5,426 nt of DNA from Chloroflexota bacterium (lineage in GTDB: Bacteria; Chloroflexota; UBA6077; CF-72). Positions 1 through 4,159 of this stretch are shown in pieces. Where the stretch lies: NCBI GenBank assembly GCA_019247135.1, contig JAFAPL010000859.1, forward strand, positions 1-5,426. Direction: 5' to 3'. Position 1 is the first letter of the stretch, and each line of letters opens with the position of its first letter. The translations under genes were made by a program, and so were the position numbers. The notes beneath the pieces are model-generated. The model saw nothing but the letters and a program-made list of their open reading frames with translations. It did not search any database and was not told the DNA's origin.

Positions 1-54
1 GCCCCACGGGCCGCTTCGGACCGCGGCGGGTCCGCCGAGCCGTGCGATGCTCAC
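1..54 (-). CDS. N-terminal fragment of a probable DegT/DnrJ/EryC1-family aminotransferase
   Basis: The minus strand from a GTG at 54 reads VSIARLGGPAAVRSGPWG and stays open to the window edge. DegT/DnrJ/EryC1/StrS sugar aminotransferases (PLP enzymes that aminate keto-sugar nucleotides) typically begin with a segment of the form LA-x-x-GG-x-x-(A)VR-x-x-P-(W/F)P, and the run RLGGPAAVRSGPW fits it well. Only 18 codons are visible, so the PLP lysine and the rest of the fold lie outside. The start is uncertain: the frame is also open upstream to an ATG at 117 and a GTG at 102, and none of these has a clear ribosome binding site. The gene is divergent from the GT-C-like membrane gene, which would suit a sugar or glycan context. 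The call rests on a short motif recognised by eye and could be a chance reading frame. Confidence 0.45.
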   Translation of the reverse strand, partial: MSIARLGGPAAVRSGPWG

Positions 55-89
55 GCGGCGCAGACACGACCGTGTGAACCTGCGCCGCG
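54..89. repeat. Long GC-rich inverted repeat (hairpin) between divergent genes
   Basis: CGCGGCGCA at 54-62 is the perfect reverse complement of TGCGCCGCG at 81-89. Inside the loop, ACAC at 64-67 can pair with GTGT at 72-75, giving a two-tier hairpin. No T-tract follows on either strand, so it does not look like an intrinsic terminator. It abuts the candidate GTG start of the minus-strand fragment and lies upstream of the plus-strand gene. It could act as an operator or an RNA leader structure, or simply reflect the GC-rich composition. Confidence 0.5.
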
Positions 90-110
90 AGGCTGGGGTC
101 ACGGACCACG

Positions 111-138
111 TGGGCATCCGAGGAACGATGGCTACACT
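111..138 (+). promoter_or_regulatory. Weak sigma-70-like promoter for the membrane protein gene, possibly leaderless
   Basis: TGGGCA (111-116, 4 of 6 to TTGACA) is followed after 16 bp by TACACT (133-138, 4 of 6 to TATAAT). Transcription would then begin near 145, almost on the ATG at 147, which has no Shine-Dalgarno sequence at normal distance. That pattern is typical of leaderless mRNAs. An 8-bp palindrome CCACGTGG (106-113) overlaps the -35 element. Both hexamers are weak matches, so this is tentative. Confidence 0.3.
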
Positions 139-146
139 ACGCCGCA

Positions 147-1775
147 ATGCGGGCCGATGAGCACGCCTCGCGTGCACCGACCGCGGTCGATTGCGCGGCA
201 CCCCGGCAGCACGACGCGACCCAATCAGCACCGTCCGCGCTCCTCCGACCCGACCGCAGGAAACTGAGCTGGCTGGTCGCGGTTGCGCTCGTACTCACGG
301 TGACACTCGCGTATGCCCGCTTTCTGGGCAACCCTCCGTTTGGGTCGGATACCTGGCCGTGGTTGCAGTCGAGCCGCGTCTCGGACCTGGCGGGATACCT
401 GGCGCTCGTCACGTCGCCGATCATGCCCGGGACACGCTTCGCCGCGGAGGTTGCGCGCTTCTACCATCCCGTTACCGCGCTGACGTACGCGTTGGATCTG
501 CAGCTGTTCGGCTCGAGCGCGTTCGCGCTGTACGCGACGAACCTGGCGATTCACGTGATGGCCGTGGTCGGACTGTATGCGCTAGGCCGCGCACTCGGCG
601 CTTCCGTATGGGCGGCGAGCATCGGCGCGCTGGTGCTCGGACTGCAACCTGTCGCAGTCGCCACAGTCCCGAGCTTGCCGCGGCGTCAGGACCTTGTAGT
701 GGGTGCACTGCTGATCTGGTCGATGTGGTTCCTGGCGCGAGCCAATGCGTTGGCGGCGCCGAGTTGGCGCAGGCTCGGCATGTCGCTGATCCTGTTCTTC
801 CTCGCACTCGGTGGCAAAGAGATCGCCTACGCCGGGTTCCTCGTCACTCCACTCGTCGCGGCCGGCGGGGCTGAGCGGAAGGAGCAGAACAGGAAAGGGA
901 CTGCCGTCCGGCTTCTCGCGGTGCTGATTGGATTCGCCATCGTCGAGGCGATCGCTTTCACGATCCGCTGGCGCGTGCTGGGCGGCCTTGGCGGCTACTA
1001 CGGTTCGGAGCGGTTCTTCGCCGACTTCAATGGTCTGCTCGAATACTTCGTACGGCCATACGTCAACCTGAGCCTCTGGCCGGTCCACTGGCTGATGCCG
1101 GAACGGCTGCGGGATTGGCTGATCCTGACCATCGCCATTGCGGGCGTGATCGGACTGGGTGTGGCGAGTCTGCCGCGTCGCATGCGGCTGCTGGTCGTCC
1201 TCGGCCTCGTCTGGCAGGTCGCCTTTCTCGCGCTGTACGTCGTGTTCCACACGTCGCTTGACGGATACCTGCTGTACGTTCCGTCCGTCGGGCTGGCATT
1301 GTGTCTCGTGGGCATAGTCGACGGCGCCGTCGCGCGCCTGAGGTTGGAGCCGAACCGCCTGCGCCGGGTCGCCCTCGCCGCGTCGGGTGGTCTGGTCGCG
1401 CTCTTCTGCTTGGCCGTACTCCGAACGTCCTCGTTCATTGAGCCGTATCCCGAGTGGGAAGACGCGGGCTATGTCTCGAGCGCATTCCTCGACCAGTTCG
1501 TGCCGTGTGTGCGTGGCGCGGCGTCAGGTGCGCGTGTAAGCGTCGACAATCTGCCGCACCGCATCGACTACGAGACCGATGAGAGCCACTTCGTCGACGC
1601 GTTCATGTTCGAGCCGTACAGCCTCGAGGCGGCTCTCGCCGTGCTCGCGCCCGACATCCACGTAGAGATCGACGCGACCTCAGTTCAGGACGTCAACCAT
1701 CGGCCCCAACGTGTGGCGCTGACGTGCGACCAGACCGCGGATGGTCAGCACGTCACCGTCGACCTGCCGGACTGA
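147..1775 (+). CDS. Polytopic membrane protein of the TMTC / GT39-like GT-C glycosyltransferase group
   Basis: This is a 542-residue integral membrane protein. A polar N-terminus (1-39) precedes TM1 (about 41-60), an extracytoplasmic loop (61-126), then about nine or ten further hydrophobic helices (about 127-150, 153-172, 183-199, 209-222, 226-241, 253-273, 324-342, 347-367, 371-392, 408-426) and a soluble tail (about 428-542). Several segments follow the TMTC/O-mannosyltransferase-like pattern: FYHPVTALTYALDLQLFG (105-122) before NLAIH, LQPVAVATVPSLPRRQDL (166-183), LALGGKE (219-225) and DGYLLYVPSVGLAL (372-385), the last equivalent to the usual RYLYLPS motif. GT-C enzymes move a sugar from a lipid-phosphate donor onto an acceptor outside the membrane. 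The first loop has D68 in GSDTW but lacks the usual DD pair, so activity is uncertain. TMTC-like TPR repeats are absent. The ATG at 147 is the first in frame. Substrate cannot be inferred. Confidence 0.8.
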   Translation: MRADEHASRAPTAVDCAAPRQHDATQSAPSALLRPDRRKLSWLVAVALVLTVTLAYARFLGNPPFGSDTWPWLQSSRVSDLAGYLALVTSPIMPGTRFAAEVARFYHPVTALTYALDLQLFGSSAFALYATNLAIHVMAVVGLYALGRALGASVWAASIGALVLGLQPVAVATVPSLPRRQDLVVGALLIWSMWFLARANALAAPSWRRLGMSLILFFLALGGKEIAYAGFLVTPLVAAGGAERKEQNRKGTAVRLLAVLIGFAIVEAIAFTIRWRVLGGLGGYYGSERFFADFNGLLEYFVRPYVNLSLWPVHWLMPERLRDWLILTIAIAGVIGLGVASLPRRMRLLVVLGLVWQVAFLALYVVFHTSLDGYLLYVPSVGLALCLVGIVDGAVARLRLEPNRLRRVALAASGGLVALFCLAVLRTSSFIEPYPEWEDAGYVSSAFLDQFVPCVRGAASGARVSVDNLPHRIDYETDESHFVDAFMFEPYSLEAALAVLAPDIHVEIDATSVQDVNHRPQRVALTCDQTADGQHVTVDLPD

Positions 1776-1901
1776 TTGCCTTCCCGAGCGCACACGTGAC
1801 AGTGGTGGCGGGCGGGCTGCGCGAGCTCATTTCGGGCGGCCAACAATTGCCTCGCGCCGTGCGAAAGCGATCTGGCGGCTGACCGACGGAGCGCGAAACC
1901 G

Positions 1902-1930
1902 TTGCTGACGCGCCGCGCTGCCGGTATCCT
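1902..1930 (+). promoter_or_regulatory. Possible promoter of the ABC ATPase gene
   Basis: TTGCTG (1902-1907) and TATCCT (1925-1930) are separated by 17 bp. Matches are 3 of 6 and 4 of 6 to the sigma-70 consensus. Transcription would begin near 1937, leaving a leader of about 75 nt before the ATG at 2012. The gap 1776-1901 shows no convincing terminator or other gene. Confidence 0.3.
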
Positions 1931-1988
1931 CAGTTTCGCTCGGAACGCATGGCTTCCGAGTCAGGACACCTTTGCACCACCCCGAGCT

Positions 1989-2001
1989 GGGAGGAGAGGA
2001 G
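1989..2001 (+). promoter_or_regulatory. Shine-Dalgarno sequence that fixes the ABC ATPase start
   Basis: The purine run GGGAGGAGAGGAG ends 10 nt before the ATG at 2012. This supports that ATG rather than the in-frame ATG at 1949, which would add 21 residues unlike the family and would place this run inside the coding region. Confidence 0.75.
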
Positions 2002-2011
2002 AACCTGCTAT

Positions 2012-3118
2012 ATGGCTGGCGTCACGCTGGACCACATCAGCAAGAAGTACGGCGAGGTCACCGCCGTCAATGATCTGAACATTCAGATCCGTGATCAGGA
2101 GTTTCTGGTCCTCGTCGGACCGTCCGGCTGCGGCAAGAGCACCGCCTTGCGCATGATCGCCGGCCTCGAAGAAATCACCGGCGGCGACCTGTACATCGGC
2201 GATCGACGGGTCAATGACGTCGCGCCGAAAGACCGCGACATCGCCATGGTGTTCCAGAGCTACGCGCTCTACCCGCACATGTCGGTCTACGACAACATGG
2301 CTTTCGGTCTGAAGCTGCGCAAGCGGCCCAAGCAGGAGATCGAACGGCGGGTCAAAGAAGCCGCCGAGCTCCTCGGCCTCCAGAACCTGCTGCAGCGCAA
2401 GCCGAAACAGCTCTCAGGTGGTCAGCGCCAGCGCGTTGCCCTTGGTCGAGCCATCGTTCGCGAGCCCCAGGTATTCCTCATGGACGAGCCGCTGTCCAAT
2501 CTGGATGCCAAGCTGCGCGTCGAGACGCGAGCTGGTCTGATCAAGCTGCACCAGCGTCTGCTGACAACGACCGTGTACGTCACGCACGACCAGGTCGAGG
2601 CCATGACGATGGGCCATCGCATCGCGGTCATGCGCGAGGGCGTCATGCAGCAGCTCGACACGCCGCAAACGCTCTACGATCGGCCGGCGAACCTGTTCGT
2701 GGCGGGATTCATCGGTACGCCCGCGATGAACTTCTTCCCGGGCCAGCTGGTCGCCGAAAACAACGGTCAGGACGTCTTCGTCCAGACCAGCGGCCTTAAG
2801 CTGAAGGTGCCGGAGCGGCTGCGCGGCAAGCTGACCCAGCAGAGTGGTCGCGACATCATCTTCGGCGTGCGACCCGAGCACATCCACGCTCGATCCGAAG
2901 TGCGCGAGGCGCAGCCTGGGCAGCTCGCAACGGTCAATGTCTCGGTTATCGAGCCGCTCGGGTCTGAGGTGTTCGCCTATCTCGCGACCAACGGACACGA
3001 GTTCATCGCGCGGATGGACGCCTCGGTTCAGCCGCGACCGGGCGAGAGCATCGAGACGGTCTTCGACACGGACCATCTGCACGTGTTCGACAAGGAAACC
3101 GAACAGGCGCTCTCTTAG
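2012..3118 (+). CDS. ugpC: ABC transporter ATP-binding protein, UgpC/MalK/MsiK type (sugar import)
   Basis: This 368-residue ATPase is the normal length for the UgpC/MalK/MsmK/MsiK family, which powers import of glycerol-3-phosphate, maltose and other oligosaccharides as a cytoplasmic dimer bound to two permeases. All nucleotide-binding motifs are intact: Walker A GPSGCGKST (36-44), Q-loop Q82 in FQSYALYPHM, signature LSGGQ (134-138), Walker B VFLMDEP (154-160), D-loop SNLD (162-165) and switch H192. The regulatory TOBE/OB region follows, with FIGTPAMNF (233-241), FGVRPEH (284-290) and VIEPLGSE (312-319). No permease or solute-binding protein gene adjoins it, and an intrinsic terminator follows, so it appears to be transcribed alone. 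That layout matches the multi-system ATPases MsiK and MsmK. The symbol marks the family; the actual sugar partners are unknown. Confidence 0.93.
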   Translation: MAGVTLDHISKKYGEVTAVNDLNIQIRDQEFLVLVGPSGCGKSTALRMIAGLEEITGGDLYIGDRRVNDVAPKDRDIAMVFQSYALYPHMSVYDNMAFGLKLRKRPKQEIERRVKEAAELLGLQNLLQRKPKQLSGGQRQRVALGRAIVREPQVFLMDEPLSNLDAKLRVETRAGLIKLHQRLLTTTVYVTHDQVEAMTMGHRIAVMREGVMQQLDTPQTLYDRPANLFVAGFIGTPAMNFFPGQLVAENNGQDVFVQTSGLKLKVPERLRGKLTQQSGRDIIFGVRPEHIHARSEVREAQPGQLATVNVSVIEPLGSEVFAYLATNGHEFIARMDASVQPRPGESIETVFDTDHLHVFDKETEQALS

Positions 3119-3145
3119 GCCGTTTTCTTAGATCCCGAACCGAGA

Positions 3146-3186
3146 GCCCGTGGCAGCACGCGTGTTGCCGCGGGCTTCTTGTTCTT
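3146..3186 (+). terminator. Intrinsic terminator after the ABC ATPase gene
   Basis: GCCCGTGGCA (3146-3155) pairs with TGCCGCGGGC (3166-3175) over 10 bp with one G-U wobble, closing a 10-nt loop. The T-rich tract TTCTTGTTCTT (3176-3186) follows directly. It lies 28 bp past the TAG stop. There is no comparable T-tract on the opposite strand, so it mainly serves the plus-strand gene, though it lies in the convergent gap with the zinc-ribbon gene. Confidence 0.85.
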
Positions 3187-3251
3187 ATCCGGCCGCGCAG
3201 TTGGGGTCGGAGTCGCGCTCGGCGAGCAGATGCGACGTGGTGAAGTGGGAG

Positions 3252-3818
3252 TTAGGGGCGAGCGGCGGTTCTGCGCCCGCGGCCGTTGCCGTGCGTCTCT
3301 GCGGCCAGCTCCGGTTCGGCGTCCGGTTGGGTCAGCGTCCCGACGGCCGTGGTGACCTCCTCGGGTGGCGGGGTGCCGTAGACGTTCAAGCCACAGAACG
3401 GGCACATCTTCCAGCGCAACACCAGTGGTCGTTCACAGCGCGCGCACGTCCGCTTGAGTCGAGTCTGGCACCACGGGCAGAAGATGAACTCGGGCTCGAC
3501 GCGTTGCTTGCACACCGGGCACGAGTTGTGGACCTGGATGCCCTGTAGAAAGGCTTCTTCTTCGAGCGAGTCCTCGTACAGCTGCGCCAGCGTCTTGGGT
3601 GGCCGAAGAATCACGTAGATCAGCAGCCCTGGAAAGCTGAAGACGGCGACGAGGAGCGTAGCCGCGACCTGCAGGAAGATGTCGGTTGTGCGCGCGCGAA
3701 TGTCACGGAACGTCCACCAGACGCTGGCGATCCATAGCGCCACCAGGTACGCGGCGATGATGGTGATCCCGATCCGGAGGATTCGTTCGAGTTGGGTGAC
3801 GAAGTCCTGGAGATCCAT
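3252..3818 (-). CDS. Two-TM membrane protein with a double zinc ribbon
   Basis: This 188-residue protein of unknown function has a short N-terminus, TM1 (about 15-36), a conserved-looking loop WWTFRDIRART (34-44), TM2 (about 49-70), then a soluble region. Four CxxC knuckles follow: C100/C103 (CPVC), C114/C117 (CPWC), C125/C128 (CARC) and C139/C142 (CPFC). They form two four-cysteine zinc ribbons in tandem, the double zinc ribbon arrangement. A short link, LRPPKTLAQLYEDSLEEEAF (71-90), joins the membrane and zinc parts. The tail (about 150-188) is low-complexity and ends in a basic run. Zinc ribbons of this kind usually mediate protein or nucleic acid contacts. By charge pattern (basic residues after TM1 and TM2) the topology is ambiguous, but a cytoplasmic ribbon is likely. 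The start is supported by AGGAG 5 nt upstream. The gene is convergent with the ABC ATPase gene and divergent from the CCA gene. Confidence 0.85.
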   Translation of the reverse strand: MDLQDFVTQLERILRIGITIIAAYLVALWIASVWWTFRDIRARTTDIFLQVAATLLVAVFSFPGLLIYVILRPPKTLAQLYEDSLEEEAFLQGIQVHNSCPVCKQRVEPEFIFCPWCQTRLKRTCARCERPLVLRWKMCPFCGLNVYGTPPPEEVTTAVGTLTQPDAEPELAAETHGNGRGRRTAARP

Positions 3819-3938
3819 GTGCGCTCCTGGGGCTCAGTTGTTGACGTTCATTCGCGGCGGGCAGATTGCGGGCACGTTCGATCGGCCAGCCTATCAGGCA
3901 GGTCGCGTGCCAACTCTAGCGCAGCCGAGCAACCCTGC

Positions 3939-3974
3939 GCTCGCTAGGCTCGCAACGCTCGCTGCGCTCGCAAC
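3939..3974. repeat. Four-copy 9-bp tandem repeat GCTCGCNNN
   Basis: Units start at 3939, 3948, 3957 and 3966: GCTCGCTAG, GCTCGCAAC, GCTCGCTGC, GCTCGCAAC. A degraded fifth unit GCGCGCACT follows at 3975. The constant six bases are exact in all four copies. The array sits just upstream of the -35 element at 3991. It may be a slipped-strand microsatellite or an array of protein contacts; its 9-bp period is not helical. Confidence 0.7.
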
Positions 3975-3990
3975 GCGCGCACTCGAATTA

Positions 3991-4019
3991 TTGACATTTT
4001 AGCGAACGTACGTTCTAAT
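3991..4019 (+). promoter_or_regulatory. Near-consensus sigma-70 promoter driving the CCA gene
   Basis: TTGACA (3991-3996, perfect) and TCTAAT (4014-4019, 5 of 6) are separated by the ideal 17 bp. Transcription should begin near 4026, giving a leader of about 130 nt before the CCA coding start. This is the strongest promoter in the window and lies in an AT-richer patch. Its -10 overlaps the upstream in-frame ATG at 4018, so that ATG cannot be on this transcript. Confidence 0.75.
4003..4016. promoter_or_regulatory. LexA-like SOS box inside the promoter spacer
   Basis: CGAACGTACGTTCT contains a perfect 12-bp palindrome, GAACGTACGTTC (4004-4015). It matches the Gram-positive LexA consensus CGAAC-N4-GTTCG at 9 of the 10 defined half-site positions. 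It fills the -35/-10 spacer and touches the -10, where a bound dimer would block RNA polymerase, as at known SOS promoters. TetR-family repressors can bind similar palindromes, so the regulator is inferred, not proven. Confidence 0.55.
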
Positions 4020-4090
4020 GGTCTCACCAGAGAGGAGGGTCCCGCCAGAGACACTACCGACACGATGCAAACTGAATAAGGATAGGCAAG

Positions 4091-4159
4091 GTGCAAGGGC
4101 CAGAGAGCCGGGCGGTGGGAGTACGGCGCACAATGTGGCTCAGGTGTCGATCGACGTGA
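4091..4159 (+). CDS. Possible 22-codon leader ORF overlapping the CCA gene start
   Basis: A GTG at 4091, with AAGGA (4078-4082) 8 nt before it, opens a 22-codon frame (VQGPESRAVGVRRTMWLRCRST) whose TGA at 4157-4159 overlaps the CCA-gene ATG as TGATG. Such overlaps often couple translation by re-initiation, which would explain why the ATG at 4159 has no Shine-Dalgarno of its own. An even shorter ATG ORF (4065-4079, MQTE) ends just upstream. The peptide itself has no recognisable function and the overlap may be chance. Confidence 0.3.
   Translation: MQGPESRAVGVRRTMWLRCRST

Larger units (their letters stand above)
3819..4158. other. Divergent intergenic region between the zinc-ribbon and CCA genes
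   Basis: About 340 bp without a substantial gene. Reading left to right it holds the Shine-Dalgarno AGGAG of the minus-strand zinc-ribbon gene (3824-3828), a stretch with no recognisable minus-strand promoter, a 9-bp tandem repeat (3939-3974), a locally AT-richer segment with a strong plus-strand promoter and palindromic operator (3981-4020), and a leader of about 130 nt with a purine run AGAGAGGAGGG (4029-4039) that has no start codon at a usable distance. No tRNA or recognisable ncRNA fold was found. Confidence 0.7.

Noticed and set aside
106..113. CCACGTGG palindrome as a specific operator
   Set aside because: An 8-bp palindrome in GC-rich DNA is expected by chance; a related CACGTG occurs again near 1792 with no promoter context.
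128..160. Ten-codon ORF MATLRRNAGR with GAGGA upstream, overlapping the membrane protein start
   Set aside because: Spacing between GAGGA and the ATG is only about 3 nt and the ATG precedes the likely transcript start; considered chance.
1776..1901. Terminator or small RNA after the membrane protein gene
   Set aside because: The only stems found are short or bulged and none is followed by a T-tract.
1949..2011. N-terminal extension of the ABC ATPase from ATG 1949
   Set aside because: The strong purine-rich Shine-Dalgarno at 1989-2001 serves the ATG at 2012, which also gives the usual family N-terminus.
3150..3548. Plus-strand ORF of 132 codons across the terminator and the zinc-ribbon gene
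   Set aside because: It lies opposite a clear CxxC-rich coding sequence, starts within the terminator stem, and has no recognisable motif or ribosome binding site.
3679..4002. Plus-strand ORF of 107 codons running into the 9-bp repeat
   Set aside because: It is antisense to the zinc-ribbon gene start and its tail is just the translated tandem repeat.
4018..4158. In-frame ATG at 4018 as a start for the CCA gene
   Set aside because: The ATG overlaps the -10 hexamer of the strong promoter, so it lies upstream of the expected transcript start, and the extra 47 residues do not look like the family N-terminus.
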